Program-made: the position numbers and the translations under genes
In this document: piece by piece, positions 18,629 through 28,554 of the stretch
Layout: each line of letters begins with the position of its first letter
Position numbering within the stretch: the first letter of the stretch is position 1
Assembly (NCBI RefSeq): GCF_003408845.1
Contig: NZ_LRTV01000001.1
Span: 355,533 to 419,532, forward strand
Source: Gardnerella massiliensis
GTDB taxonomy: Bacteria > Actinomycetota > Actinomycetes > Actinomycetales > Bifidobacteriaceae
Direction of reading: 5' to 3'
DNA: 64,000 bases
The notes under the pieces: generated by a model
Database searches by the model: none
Told to the model about the DNA's origin: nothing
Seen by the model: only the letters and a program-made list of their open reading frames with translations

Positions 18629-19078
18629 ATGACTATCATTAATGTGGCGGCAAAAATATTGGAAATCCAAGGAAGTATGACCACTATGAAACTGCAGAAG
18701 CTCGCCTATTATTCGCAAGCTCATAGCCTGGCCACTACAGGATTATCCCTATTCCCCGAAGATTTTGAAGCATGGCGTAATGGTCCAGTTTCGTTGGAAT
18801 TGTTCAATCGTCATCGTGGAAGATTTATGATTCACCATAAGGAGCTGCTGTTCACTCGTTACGAAAACGGGATTATTTTAGACCAAGAACAAGTCGATAT
18901 TATCAACGCTGTATGCAATAAGCTCGGAAAACTTACTGGCAACGAATTAAGTGAAAGAACGCACCAAGAGGCGCCGTGGATCCAAGCAAGAATTGGCATA
19001 CCAGAACACATGGGAAGCGAAGAAATTATTTCCAAACAATCCATGCGCGACTACTACATGAAGCATCCTATTGTGTAA
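18629..19078 (+). CDS. Panacea-domain (DUF4065) protein
   Basis: A 149-residue protein with the family features MKLQKLAYYSQAHSLA near residue 20 and FEAWRNGPV near residue 48. Panacea proteins are best known as antitoxins that neutralise varied toxins, and as phage- or SocA-like proteins. The ATG at 18629 has AAGGGAGG eight bases upstream, stronger than the GTG three codons before it. No toxin-like gene lies beside it: the next plus-strand gene is far away and the following minus-strand gene is an ABC ATPase. It may be an orphan antitoxin, an anti-phage relic or a housekeeping adaptor. Confidence 0.8.
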   Translation: MTIINVAAKILEIQGSMTTMKLQKLAYYSQAHSLATTGLSLFPEDFEAWRNGPVSLELFNRHRGRFMIHHKELLFTRYENGIILDQEQVDIINAVCNKLGKLTGNELSERTHQEAPWIQARIGIPEHMGSEEIISKQSMRDYYMKHPIV

Positions 19079-19194
19079 TAGTGCGAAAGTATTGTCAATA
19101 TCGTACCGCTATAACCTGCGCAACAACGCATAGGAAGCAATACATAAACGCATAGGCGACAATAATAGGGCGACAATAAAATAGGCGACAATAT

Positions 19195-19251
19195 AAAACG
19201 TATGGGCGAAATCTTTACTAATACCGTTAAAAAATTACACCCATACGTTTT
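19195..19251. repeat. 12-bp inverted repeat with 33-nt loop
   Basis: AAAACGTATGGG (19195-19206) and CCCATACGTTTT (19240-19251) are perfect inverted copies. Just upstream (19110-19190) is degenerate repeated DNA with GCATAGG and GGCGACAATA motifs. The structure lies between the convergent Panacea and ABC ATPase genes and may terminate either or both, though no clean T-run follows. Confidence 0.6.
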
Positions 19252-19343
19252 ACACATTAAACGAATATGTGTTAGTTACAAATATGACTAACACTATTTT
19301 TTTACGTTTTACTGATATTTTTTTACTGCTACTTTTTAAGTTG

Positions 19344-19976
19344 CTACTTTTTAAGCTGCTTATTTTTTAGTACGTATTTTATATCGGCTTGAGCCGCAAC
19401 ATAAGAATCATGCGTAACAACAATCACACATTTACCGTGTTCATGCGCAACATTCTTCAATATTGCAATAACTTCTTTAGTAGTTGCAGGATCAAGACTT
19501 CCAGTAGGCTCATCAGCCAAAATTACCGGAGCCGAAGATACTAAAGCTCGCCCAATTGCCACACGCTGTTGTTGGCCACCAGAAAGTTGCGTCACATTAC
19601 GATTCACTTCTTCTTCAGTCAACCCAAGATCTATTAGCACTTGAGCGTCCGCGCGCCGATTTACTAAACGCAAATTTTCTAATGGCGTCAAATAATCTAT
19701 AAGATTGAAATTTTGGAAAACAAGCGAAATATGCTTTTTGCGATGCTCAACATATCCTGTTTTCGCAATATTTTCACCGTCAAAAAGCACCTCGCCACTA
19801 TACGGAGTATCCAATCCAGCCAATAATGAAAGCATGGTAGACTTTCCAGCTCCCGACGCTCCCGTAATACTGTACATTTTCCCAGTTTCAAACTCAACAT
19901 TCACATCGTTCAATACCACAATGTTTGCAGGGCCATACGTATACTTGACATTTTTTAATTGCAACAAAGCCGACAT
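19344..19976 (-). CDS. ABC transporter ATP-binding protein (MacB/LolD type)
   Basis: A 210-residue ATPase with Walker [10 protein letters not shown] near residue 40, signature [18 protein letters not shown] near 130 and Walker [13 protein letters not shown]. Such ATPases pair with FtsX-fold permeases in mechanotransmission systems that export peptides, lipoproteins or drugs. The two permease genes lie directly upstream in the same orientation, so the three form one operon transcribed from about 22876 to 19344. Confidence 0.93.
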   Translation of the reverse strand: MSALLQLKNVKYTYGPANIVVLNDVNVEFETGKMYSITGASGAGKSTMLSLLAGLDTPYSGEVLFDGENIAKTGYVEHRKKHISLVFQNFNLIDYLTPLENLRLVNRRADAQVLIDLGLTEEEVNRNVTQLSGGQQQRVAIGRALVSSAPVILADEPTGSLDPATTKEVIAILKNVAHEHGKCVIVVTHDSYVAAQADIKYVLKNKQLKK

Positions 19977-20074
19977 AATAAGCTCCTTATTTTTACATAA
20001 TTTAAATACGATTTGTACGATTTATAGGGTTGCGCTTTTAGTAGAAACTGCACATACGCAACTACATTTATTTG

Positions 20075-21421
20075 CTAGCTCATAGCGCTCAGTATTTGCC
20101 GAGGCTTCTTTATTAATATTGGCAGCACTGCAACTATCAACGCCACTGCAGAAATAAATAAGCCCATAGCAAAAGCCGCAAACGTCTGCAAAAATGGCAA
20201 TACTGGCGCGTCGCCCACAACAATCGATGAATCTGCACTATGCAAAATCGCGGAACCAATAATACCTGAAAAAGCAGCACCCAAGCCCAGCGAAATTACA
20301 AATGACACAAGATTAAGTATCACTATTTCAACAAGCAATTGGCTAACTATTATTGCTCTCGACAATCCAAGCGACATGAGTACGCCAATTTCATGCATAC
20401 GCGATCTAACCCAGAACACTAATACAAGTCCAAGCACTAAAATGCCTACCAAACTTAGCGCAACGAAAATCATTAGCACAAGTTGCTGCACAGAATTAAC
20501 CGAGCTTATTACACCAGACAATTGCGAAGCGTTCTGCTCTACATCTGCCCACTTTCCGGCAATACTTTTAGCATGACGCATTGCGCTATCCAATAGATCA
20601 GAACGTTCAACCATGCACCGCAAAACACCTCGCTTAGAAGAGCCAGCTAAAGACAAAGCCGAACTTAAGTCAGTAAATATGCGATTTTCTGACGCATCCG
20701 AAGGAAGCGCCCCTTTAGTTTGCAACTTACCAGCAAAAATTCCAACAACGCGAACTTTTACATTAAACCCCTGCTTAAGAGTTATAGTAGAACCAATCTT
20801 AAGATTATTCTTTTTAGCAAAATCACGATGCACTATTGCTCTACCAGAAGAACGATCAGTAATATGCTCACCCTGCTCTAAATGGTACAATCCTTCTTGA
20901 AAACCCTGAGACAATCGAGAATCTGTTGTGCCAGTAATTCCAGCAGCATGAGCCAAAACATCATCGTCTAGTCTAGGACCCTGCGTAGGAAGCACAAGTT
21001 GCTTCCCAACAGGCGTAGCTAAAACATCGCGCTCTTCCACTACAGTTTTTACGCCCGCAATTGCAGCAAATTTACGAATTTGGCTAGAGTCAATTCCTTC
21101 ATTTGCGCCCAAATCTTGAGGAATTGGGGAATCAGATACTTTAGTATCAGAATTAGCCTCGGAATTAGTATCGGAATTAGAATTTGCATTACTTTGCTCT
21201 GGAAGAGTTTCACCACGAGTCTTTGCCTGTACAGTAAAACCTAAACCAATGCTGGATTGAATGTGATCTCTAGCACTCTCAGCAGAAGCGCTAATACCAG
21301 CTTGCGAAACTAGCGCGCTTAAAACAAGAGTCATAATCAGCACAATTATTGCGTTGCGTCGAGGCTTGCGCACTATTGCAAGCCAAGCTCTGGCACATAT
21401 AGAAGTTATATCATCACACAT
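20075..21421 (-). CDS. FtsX/MacB-like ABC transporter permease
   Basis: A 448-residue permease: one N-terminal helix (about residues 22-42), a large extracellular MacB-type domain, then three helices near the C-terminus (about 310-345, 360-395, 415-440). The extracellular domain contains a low-complexity Asn/Ser/Asp/Glu stretch near residue 75. It is 84 bp downstream of its sister permease. Substrate unknown. Confidence 0.88.
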   Translation of the reverse strand: MCDDITSICARAWLAIVRKPRRNAIIVLIMTLVLSALVSQAGISASAESARDHIQSSIGLGFTVQAKTRGETLPEQSNANSNSDTNSEANSDTKVSDSPIPQDLGANEGIDSSQIRKFAAIAGVKTVVEERDVLATPVGKQLVLPTQGPRLDDDVLAHAAGITGTTDSRLSQGFQEGLYHLEQGEHITDRSSGRAIVHRDFAKKNNLKIGSTITLKQGFNVKVRVVGIFAGKLQTKGALPSDASENRIFTDLSSALSLAGSSKRGVLRCMVERSDLLDSAMRHAKSIAGKWADVEQNASQLSGVISSVNSVQQLVLMIFVALSLVGILVLGLVLVFWVRSRMHEIGVLMSLGLSRAIIVSQLLVEIVILNLVSFVISLGLGAAFSGIIGSAILHSADSSIVVGDAPVLPFLQTFAAFAMGLFISAVALIVAVLPILIKKPRQILSAMS

Positions 21422-21505
21422 AGTGATACTCCATTAACATTTCGTATAAATTTTCACACAATTGACGTATGTAACAAAGATATCCTGTTACTTCTTTACA
21501 AATTG

Positions 21506-22876
21506 TTACTGCTGCAATCCAAGCAATTCTCGAGGAGATTTGCACATCATTGGCAAATACGACAACACTACAGCAATAACGATTACTACACATACCATTG
21601 CCGAAACTCCAGCGAGACATGATATGTCTACGTGTACTGTAAGTTTTTCTAGTGTTCTCGTTGCCAAAGTTGATTCAAGATTTCCACCAGCTTGACCCAT
21701 GGTGCTCAAATCGCGAGCAGCGGAAGAATTAACCGATCCGAGAGCAGCATTACCCATCCACGGCGCTACAACGTTAGCAAAAAGATAGCCTACGACCAAC
21801 GAAGGTATAGAAATCAACACAATCTCAGTGAGATACTGACCAGCGATAGATAACTTTCCTGTACCAATCGCAGCAAATATTCCAATTTCGCGACGTCGCT
21901 CATTCATCCACAACAAAAGCACCAATCCAAGCGCAATAATAGCGAAAGATATTACGGCAATCGTAGTAACATTCATCATAGAATTCACGCCTTGCGAAGC
22001 TTTCAATAAGCCTGTAACAAACTGGTCATCGCGAGTTAGCTGATAACTTTGCAAATCAATAGGCAATTTAGTAGCTTGTGCCATAATCTGATCCGCATCC
22101 ATACCTCGCTGCACACGGAAGCTTGCATCCTGATATATTTCTTTTCCCGGCTTATATTTATACAATTCGCGCGTAGTTTGCAAATCCGTATACACCATAT
22201 TGGCAGTCAGTTCCGCACGAGTTGCAACCTGGCGCTTATTTGCTCCCGCATAAATTCCAACAATACGAGTTTTCACAGTTGCGGTTGATTGGTTAATATT
22301 GTCAGCATCGTAAGGATTAGCGCGAAGTACGAGAGTATCCCCTACATGAAGACCGTTAGCTTTGGCAAGATCTTCATGAATAAGTGATGCGTGAACATTA
22401 CCAGTGAGCAAATGCTTACCTTTAGATATGGTTATTGCTTTTGTTTTAAACGCGTTAAGACCTGCTGAATCATTAGTTCCTTCGAGATTAACAGCATTAC
22501 CAAACTGCTTTTCGCGACGCTCATCATAATCTTGTACGCCTGGAATACGCGCAGCTTTTGCATTGACCAAATCCGCTGTCACGTTTTGCCGTACTACATA
22601 TGACGATACTCCTGGCAACTTCGCGATTGCTTTCACATCCTTAGGTTTTACCGTTCCGGCACCTCGAGGAGTTCCAGGATTTACTTGTGGATTGTTTGCA
22701 AGCACAAAACTAGATTCTGCTTGCGATTCAACTTTTTCTCTTTCTTTCTCAGCAGCAGCAGAAACCGCAGAAGTTGCGCACAGTAATGTTGAAATAAGCG
22801 CAACAATAACGAATACTATTGCCGTTTTTATTCGTTTTCTCAGAATGTAGCGTATTGCACGAGAGATAAACGTCAT
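21506..22876 (-). CDS. FtsX/MacB-like ABC transporter permease
   Basis: A 456-residue permease with the same plan: helix near residues 15-40, an extracellular domain (includes a Pro/Gly-rich segment near residue 65), and three C-terminal helices. It resembles the downstream permease in layout but not closely in sequence, so they probably form a heterodimer. It is first in the operon. Confidence 0.88.
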   Translation of the reverse strand: MTFISRAIRYILRKRIKTAIVFVIVALISTLLCATSAVSAAAEKEREKVESQAESSFVLANNPQVNPGTPRGAGTVKPKDVKAIAKLPGVSSYVVRQNVTADLVNAKAARIPGVQDYDERREKQFGNAVNLEGTNDSAGLNAFKTKAITISKGKHLLTGNVHASLIHEDLAKANGLHVGDTLVLRANPYDADNINQSTATVKTRIVGIYAGANKRQVATRAELTANMVYTDLQTTRELYKYKPGKEIYQDASFRVQRGMDADQIMAQATKLPIDLQSYQLTRDDQFVTGLLKASQGVNSMMNVTTIAVISFAIIALGLVLLLWMNERRREIGIFAAIGTGKLSIAGQYLTEIVLISIPSLVVGYLFANVVAPWMGNAALGSVNSSAARDLSTMGQAGGNLESTLATRTLEKLTVHVDISCLAGVSAMVCVVIVIAVVLSYLPMMCKSPRELLGLQQ

Positions 22877-23264
22877 CGACTACCTTTCCTCACTGAAATA
22901 TGACACATACCTTCAATCTTGGAAGATACACGATAAGTAGCCTAACGTACCTAGCCTGAAAAAACGCTTTGAAAAAACTGCTGATTAACTTGAAAGCTAC
23001 AGAAAATTTTGGGAAATATCTTACTTTTCCTTACAACAAATTAAGACATTATAACGATTTTACAAAAGATATTACACAAATATCGTGCACAATCAACAAA
23101 ATAACAGACAACACGCAAACAACACGCAAACAACGCAATGCTAATTAGCGAACAAAGCACAGCACACTACCCCAAATAAAGGTAGAGCATATGCAAAAAT
23201 AGCGTAGTGCTTTACTATTACTAAAGCACTACGAAAACACTACTAAAACACTACTAAATCGCTA
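22877..23264. other. Intergenic region upstream of the MacB-type operon
   Basis: About 390 bp without a supportable gene. The right part holds direct repeats (CACTACTAAA, AACACGCAAAC) and the terminator at 23204-23232; the left part is AT-rich and presumably carries the promoter of the ABC operon. Confidence 0.6.
23204..23232 (-). terminator. Terminator after the small membrane protein gene
   Basis: GTAGTGCTTTA and TAAAGCACTAC form an 11-bp stem with a 7-nt loop. On the minus strand GCTATTTTTG follows. It lies 32 bp beyond the stop at 23265. Confidence 0.75.
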
Positions 23265-23720
23265 CTAAATCGCAGTACCGTGCTCGTCAAGGTGCGGATT
23301 ACGCTTCGCATTACCCATTGCAAAGAACAATCCAAACACACCCAAAGCAAACAGTACAGCAATAGTAATAACCAGCACCATTGGCTGACTTGGGAACCAC
23401 ATAATAATCAAAAATGCGAGCGCCGAAAGTAAAAGCACAGCCCAAGAGCATACGCCAATAACCTTGCGGACCGCATTCCAAGTGTCATCCCCAGCTTCAG
23501 CACGATGTATATTACGCTCAAGCTGCTCCGCTTCGGCAGTAACATTAGACGTTGGCTTCCAAGGGCCTGCACCACGCTCCTTCAGCCTAAGTGAACGCTC
23601 TTGTAACGCATATTCGTCAATCATGCCGCCTCGCGCGCGGCCTTTTGTTTCATCATATTGAGAAGGAATCCCCCTGCGACGCTGCTTTTCCTTCGCACGA
23701 CGTTCTTTTCGATTCGCCAT
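23265..23720 (-). CDS. Small two-helix membrane protein, unknown function
   Basis: A 151-residue protein. The first 30 residues are strongly basic (ANRKERRAKEKQRRR), followed by a hydrophilic region with charged helix-like sequence to about residue 85 and two hydrophobic helices (about 88-108 and 114-136). The start at 23720 has AAAGGAAC upstream. It follows hemW by 45 bp. I do not recognise the family; the basic tail might contact nucleic acid or lipid head groups. Confidence 0.8.
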   Translation of the reverse strand: MANRKERRAKEKQRRRGIPSQYDETKGRARGGMIDEYALQERSLRLKERGAGPWKPTSNVTAEAEQLERNIHRAEAGDDTWNAVRKVIGVCSWAVLLLSALAFLIIMWFPSQPMVLVITIAVLFALGVFGLFFAMGNAKRNPHLDEHGTAI

Positions 23721-23765
23721 GGCCGTTCCTTTCTGCACTGAATTTTTCACACAATACGCAACATT

Positions 23766-25076
23766 TTAGCGCAAGTCTAACCCATTTTGACAAGAGTCAA
23801 CAATTCTTTCTATAAGTAAATCATTAAGTAATCTGCCTTTACGCGTAGCTACTGCCCGCCCACACTTAAGCGAAATAAGTGATTCTTCCTTAGCTTCCTG
23901 TAGCACACGCCTCAAATCAGCATCGTCAAATTGAGCATGATTTTCTCGCATTTTGCAACACAATTGCGCAATATCAAGTCCTTCTTTAATACGCAACCCA
24001 AGCATTACTTCTTCAACAAGCGCATCTTCTTTATTAATACACTCGTAGTTTTGCCACGGCACATTTCCAGCGTGTATTGCCTGTGCCCAACGTTTTGGAT
24101 GCAAAATATCCCACGCGCGAAGATTGTAAAAGTTGCTGACTTCCGCTGAAGAAGCGTCAGCATCCATACCTTGCTTAGTGAGCCGACTTACAGCATTGTA
24201 ATGAGAGTGCGCTCCCGGGCCAATTCCAGCCCAATCAATATTTCGCCAGTAGCCAAGATTGTGCTGAGACTCAAATCCAGGCCTCGCCCAATTAGAAATT
24301 TCGTACCATTGTAAGCCGGCAGCACTAAAAAGTTCGTCTGCTATCTCATATTTTGCGGCTTCATCGTCATCATCAGGGGCTTGAATTGTGCCGGAAGCAA
24401 TCTGGCGTCCCATTTTGGTGCGCGGTTCAACGGTTAGAGCATACGCAGAAATATGATTTACACCCAGGTTCAAAGCCATGTCTACTGACTTTTGCCAATC
24501 GTCCAAACTTTCGCCAGGAGCACCATAAATTAAGTCAACACTAGAGCGCAAACCGCAAGCGTTTGCCGCTTTTATTCCGCGCGTTACATTTTCTGGCGTA
24601 TGAGTGCGGTCCAAGGTTTTTAGCACATGTGGCACAGCCGACTGCATTCCGAAAGATATACGCGTAAATCCGCCTGCAGCAAGTTCCGCAATATACGCTT
24701 CGTCAGCAGTGTCCGGATTTGCTTCCGTAGTAATTTCGGCTCCAGGCTGCAACCCCCATAAGTTGCGTATTTCTTGCAACATTCGCACTAAATCGCACGC
24801 TTTAAGAACAGTTGGAGTTCCTCCGCCGAAGAAAACAGATTGCGCTTCAGGCTCGCAAATCCTGTGAAATTCCTGCCACTGTTTCACAAGCTGCATTTCT
24901 CGAATAGCAACATCCGCATAGCCTTCGCGACTTGCGCCTTCACCTAAGTCGCGCGCCGTGTACGTATTAAAATCGCAATATCCGCAGCGACGCAAGCAAA
25001 ACGGCACGTGCACGTAGACTTCAAAAGGCATGTTTGAATACGAATCTTCACTTAATTCGTTCGATTCAGAATTCAA
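23766..25076 (-). CDS. hemW: Radical SAM heme chaperone HemW
   Basis: A 436-residue protein with the radical SAM CxxxCxxC motif (FCLRRCGYCDF near residue 30), FGGGTPT near residue 88 and the HemN-like C-terminal domain. HemW proteins carry heme; many were once labelled coproporphyrinogen oxidase but lack the extra Cys of true HemN. It begins at a TTG (25076) with GAGGCG upstream, only 8 bp after lepA, so the two are co-transcribed as in many bacteria. Confidence 0.92.
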   Translation of the reverse strand: MNSESNELSEDSYSNMPFEVYVHVPFCLRRCGYCDFNTYTARDLGEGASREGYADVAIREMQLVKQWQEFHRICEPEAQSVFFGGGTPTVLKACDLVRMLQEIRNLWGLQPGAEITTEANPDTADEAYIAELAAGGFTRISFGMQSAVPHVLKTLDRTHTPENVTRGIKAANACGLRSSVDLIYGAPGESLDDWQKSVDMALNLGVNHISAYALTVEPRTKMGRQIASGTIQAPDDDDEAAKYEIADELFSAAGLQWYEISNWARPGFESQHNLGYWRNIDWAGIGPGAHSHYNAVSRLTKQGMDADASSAEVSNFYNLRAWDILHPKRWAQAIHAGNVPWQNYECINKEDALVEEVMLGLRIKEGLDIAQLCCKMRENHAQFDDADLRRVLQEAKEESLISLKCGRAVATRKGRLLNDLLIERIVDSCQNGLDLR

Positions 25077-25084
25077 TATGCGCC

Positions 25085-26965
25085 TCAGCCTTCAGACTTT
25101 TGTGCAGCGCGAATCTTATCTTTAGTATCGCGATCGTTTGCACCCTCATCCGTAGCCAAAGCCGCAACGAAGGCCTCTTGAGGAACTTCCACATGCCCAA
25201 GCATCTTCATACGCTTCTTACCAGCCTTCTGTTTTTCAAGAAGCTTACGTTTACGAGTGATATCGCCGCCGTAGCATTTTGCGAGAACGTCTTTTCGAAG
25301 TGCACTAATGGTTTCGCGAGCAATAATTCGAGAACCAATTGCAGCTTGAATTGGAATTTCAAACTGTTGACGAGGAATAAGTCCGCGAAGTTTTTTCGTC
25401 ATCATAACGCCGTAAGAGTAAGCCTTATCGCGGTGCACAATTGCACTAAAGGCGTCGACCTTATCTCCCTGAATAAGAATATCAACCTTCACAAGGTCAG
25501 CAGACTGCTCACCGTCCTCATGGTAGTCGAGAGAAGCGTAACCTTTTGTGCGACTTTTAAGCTGATCGAAGAAATCAAAAACGATTTCTGCAAGTGGAAT
25601 TCTGTAGTGCATTTCCACGCGGTCGGCACTGATGTATTCCATGGTGCCCATTTCGCCGCGATGCTCCTGGCACAAATCCATTACGGCACCAATAAACTCT
25701 TTCGGAGTAATAATATCGGCCGCAACCATTGGCTCAATAATGCGCTTGATTTTGCCTTCTGGAAACTCGCTAGGATTTGTCACATGATGCTGGCTGCCAT
25801 CTTCGCTAGTAACGTCATAAGTTACGTTTGGAGCAGTTGAGATAAGATCCAGGCCAAATTCGCGGCTTAAACGCTCGGAAACAATCTCCATGTGAAGAAG
25901 ACCTAAGAATCCGCAACGGAATCCGAATCCCAACGCAACCGACGTTTCCGGCTCGTAAAGCAAAGCGGCATCGTTAAGTTTGAGCTTGTCAAGTGCGTCT
26001 CGAAGCTCCGGGAATTGGGCGTTGTCTATTGGGAACAAGCCCGCATACACCATAGGCTTTGGGTCGCGGTAGCCTTCCAAAGGCTCAGATGCAGGGTTCG
26101 CAGCAGAAGTAATCGTGTCGCCAACTTTAGATTGACTTACGTCTTTAGCTCCCGTAATTACGTAGCCAACTTCGCCAGCACCAAGCGCTTTAGTAGGGGT
26201 CATGTCTGGGCTAATAACGCCGATTTCGATAGGATCGTGCGTCATGCCGATTCCCATCATGTGCAATTTTTCGCGAGACTTAAGTTCGCCATCAACCATA
26301 CGAATATAGGTGACGATTCCGCGATACGAATCGTATACTGAGTCGAAAATAAGCGCGCGAGCAGGAGCGTTAGGCTCTCCGGTTGGAGCTGGGACTTCAA
26401 GCACAATTTGGTCGAGCAAGTCTTTAACACCTTCGCCGGTTTTGCCGGAAACGCGCAATACATCCTCCGGCTTGCAACCAATCAAACCTGCTATTTCTTC
26501 AGCATGCTTATCTGGCTCAGCACTTGGCAAATCAATCTTATTAAGCACAGGAATAATCGTTAAATTATGGTCGATTGCCATATAAAGATTAGAAAGCGTC
26601 TGCGCTTCAATACCCTGCGTCGCATCAACTAGTAAAACCGCACCCTCGCATGCCGCCAGCGCACGCGAAACCTCGTAAGTAAAGTCGACGTGACCAGGAG
26701 TATCAATCATGCCGAGCGAATACTCGGTGCCTTCGAAGGTCCACGGCACGCGCACGGCCTGCGATTTGATGGTAATTCCGCGCTCTTGCTCAATATCCAT
26801 GCGGTCAAGGAAGCGGTCGCGCATCTCGCGTTCTGGCACGATTCCAGAAAGTTGTAGAATACGATCCGCTACCGTAGACTTGCCGTGATCGATGTGCGCA
26901 ATAATGCAGAAATTGCGTATCAGCGATTGATCCGTAAATCCTGGCTGGTTATGCGGTGTAATCAA
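25085..26965 (-). CDS. lepA: Elongation factor 4 (LepA)
   Basis: A 626-residue ribosome-dependent GTPase that back-translocates or remodels stalled ribosomes. G motifs: [23 protein letters not shown]. The family-specific C-terminal domain is intact ([19 protein letters not shown]). The start is set at the TTG at 26965 because AAGGAG lies nine bases upstream and this gives normal family length; the frame continues to 27022 but has no ribosome site there. Confidence 0.97.
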   Translation of the reverse strand: MITPHNQPGFTDQSLIRNFCIIAHIDHGKSTVADRILQLSGIVPEREMRDRFLDRMDIEQERGITIKSQAVRVPWTFEGTEYSLGMIDTPGHVDFTYEVSRALAACEGAVLLVDATQGIEAQTLSNLYMAIDHNLTIIPVLNKIDLPSAEPDKHAEEIAGLIGCKPEDVLRVSGKTGEGVKDLLDQIVLEVPAPTGEPNAPARALIFDSVYDSYRGIVTYIRMVDGELKSREKLHMMGIGMTHDPIEIGVISPDMTPTKALGAGEVGYVITGAKDVSQSKVGDTITSAANPASEPLEGYRDPKPMVYAGLFPIDNAQFPELRDALDKLKLNDAALLYEPETSVALGFGFRCGFLGLLHMEIVSERLSREFGLDLISTAPNVTYDVTSEDGSQHHVTNPSEFPEGKIKRIIEPMVAADIITPKEFIGAVMDLCQEHRGEMGTMEYISADRVEMHYRIPLAEIVFDFFDQLKSRTKGYASLDYHEDGEQSADLVKVDILIQGDKVDAFSAIVHRDKAYSYGVMMTKKLRGLIPRQQFEIPIQAAIGSRIIARETISALRKDVLAKCYGGDITRKRKLLEKQKAGKKRMKMLGHVEVPQEAFVAALATDEGANDRDTKDKIRAAQKSEG

Positions 26966-27109
26966 GGCAAATATCTCCTTATTTAAATACGCGGATAGTA
27001 TTAAATTGCGTAAGCTACGCAAGTAATCAATCCTACCAACTCTACTACCCTATTCTACTAAAACAAACGCCGGAGGAAAATCTCCGGCAAATGTTTCAAA
27101 AAACGTCCA

Positions 27110-27261
27110 AAACGCTCGCGCGGATTGCGACGCGCTCGCTACGAAACTCGCGTTGGAAGTCCCCCGGACTTCCAACTTAAGCGAGTTCCCGCTCCGAATT
27201 GCCTTCGCGCGCTACGCTTTAAGCGCGAAAGCAGGTCGTCGCGCAAACCCCGGAGAAAAAC
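27110..27261 (-). repeat. Structured intergenic repeat, copy 1
   Basis: A roughly 140-bp repeat, read here on the minus strand from 27261 downwards. It has a GCGCGACGACCTGCTTTCGC head, an ATTCGGAGC box and a nested hairpin (27144-27187): inner stem arms GTTGGAAGTCC/GGACTTCCAAC, loop GGG, a TTAA bulge and outer stem AACTCGC/GCGAGTT. The 45 bp at 27143-27187 are identical to 51015-51059. A direct repeat of CAAACNCCGGAG flanks it (27064-27075 and 27244-27255). It lies between the divergent lepA and rpsT genes. Confidence 0.85.
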
Positions 27262-27346
27262 ACCAGCAACTAGTAAAGTTATCCGAGAATCATGATATGC
27301 TTACTCTTTGTATGTCCTTATATAGCAAACGTCGTTTGGAGTAACA

Positions 27347-27607
27347 GTGGCAAACATTAAGTCGCAGAAGAAGCGCGTTCTCACCAACGAGAAAGCACAT
27401 AAGCGTAACGTAGCAGTAAAGTCTGCTTTGAAGACCGCTATTCGTGCTACTCGCGAAGCCATCACCGCTGGTGATAAGGCTGCAGCTGAGGCCGCTTTCG
27501 CAGTAGCCGCTAAGAAGCTTGACAAGGCTGCAGGCCGTGGCGTGATTCACAAGAATCAGGCTGCAAACCGCAAGTCCGGTCTCGCTGTAGCGATTAACGC
27601 TCTGTGA
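27347..27607 (+). CDS. rpsT: Ribosomal protein S20
   Basis: An 86-residue basic protein of the small subunit ([20 protein letters not shown]). It starts at a GTG at 27347 with GGAG five bases upstream. It is divergent from lepA, a frequent pairing in bacteria, with the structured repeat between them. Confidence 0.97.
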   Translation: MANIKSQKKRVLTNEKAHKRNVAVKSALKTAIRATREAITAGDKAAAEAAFAVAAKKLDKAAGRGVIHKNQAANRKSGLAVAINAL

Positions 27608-27646
27608 AGTTTGTGCAGGTAACTGCATAACACAGCATGTAAGGAA

Positions 27647-27682
27647 AATCCCCAGTACCAATTGGCACTGGGGATTATTTTT
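27647..27682 (+). terminator. Terminator after rpsT
   Basis: AATCCCCAGT and ACTGGGGATT form a perfect 10-bp stem with a 10-nt loop, followed by ATTTTTT. Confidence 0.88.
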
Positions 27683-27705
27683 TAGCTAATAGCAGTCTTC
27701 AGCAT

Positions 27706-28434
27706 TTAGCGACGCTTGCGATTATTTAAATGGTGAATGTGTGGGCGACGCATCTTAATCGGCTCCGTGCGATTCATTGCTCCAAATAAAGTCAAGTCAA
27801 ATTTTACAGATAGCAAGCGCATTGCCACTACTAAAACAACAATAAGCACTTCCAGAAGAATCTCAACAGTTACGCCAAAGCAGCCAGCATGCTTTGCTTT
27901 AACTACAAAAACCGTAAGAACACAACCAATTGCTGCCGGAAGTGCATACCAGTGCTTATCTCGCACAATAACTGGCACCTGGTTCAAAATCATGTCGCGA
28001 ATCAAACCGCCTCCCAACGCAGTTGCCATTCCCAAAAATACTGAAGTCGTGCCAGACATATGAAAATCTAAACCTTTTGCAGTGCCGTTCACCGCAAATA
28101 ATCCCAACGCGAGCGCGTCAATCGTAAGCATAAACCAACGCCACTTATCAATCTCCGGATGTGCAACTGCAACAATTATGCCGGAAAGTAAACCAGCAAT
28201 CACAAAACCACGATCTGCAATTCCAACTGGCGGTAGCGCTCCAAGTAAAACATCGCGCACAATTCCGCCACCCAACGCAGTAATCCAAGAAGTGGTAATA
28301 ATGGCAAAAACATCGTACTTTTTACGAATGGCCCACAAGCCGCCAACCATTCCGCAACAGCCAACAGCAACGTATTCAACTATTAGAAAGAAGATGTTAT
28401 CCCCTAATGCGCCTTCCACAGAATATCCCTTCAA
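27706..28434 (-). CDS. UPF0126 / TRIC-like membrane protein
   Basis: A 242-residue protein with about seven membrane helices and two glycine-rich repeats typical of the family (ALGGGIVRDVLLG and ALGGGLIRDMIL), which arise from an internal duplication. Prokaryotic members form trimeric cation channels; whether this one conducts potassium is inferred. The C-terminus is short, basic and His/Arg-rich. It converges with rpsT. Confidence 0.9.
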   Translation of the reverse strand: MKGYSVEGALGDNIFFLIVEYVAVGCCGMVGGLWAIRKKYDVFAIITTSWITALGGGIVRDVLLGALPPVGIADRGFVIAGLLSGIIVAVAHPEIDKWRWFMLTIDALALGLFAVNGTAKGLDFHMSGTTSVFLGMATALGGGLIRDMILNQVPVIVRDKHWYALPAAIGCVLTVFVVKAKHAGCFGVTVEILLEVLIVVLVVAMRLLSVKFDLTLFGAMNRTEPIKMRRPHIHHLNNRKRR

Positions 28435-28554
28435 GTATTCACATAACTCAAGCGCGCAAGTTGCAAAATATAACGCGCCGCACCCTCTATACGATATCTA
28501 CATACATAGAGTACGACGCGCCATAAGCAACGTGTAATTAACTAGTGTAATTAA

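Noticed and set aside
19054-19257. Short minus-strand frame after the Panacea gene as a possible toxin partner
   Set aside because: It overlaps the repeat-rich gap and the Panacea 3' end, lacks a ribosome site and has no toxin-like features.
25034-25840. 268-codon plus-strand frame opposite lepA and hemW
   Set aside because: Antisense to two well-supported genes; no start signal and no recognisable domain.
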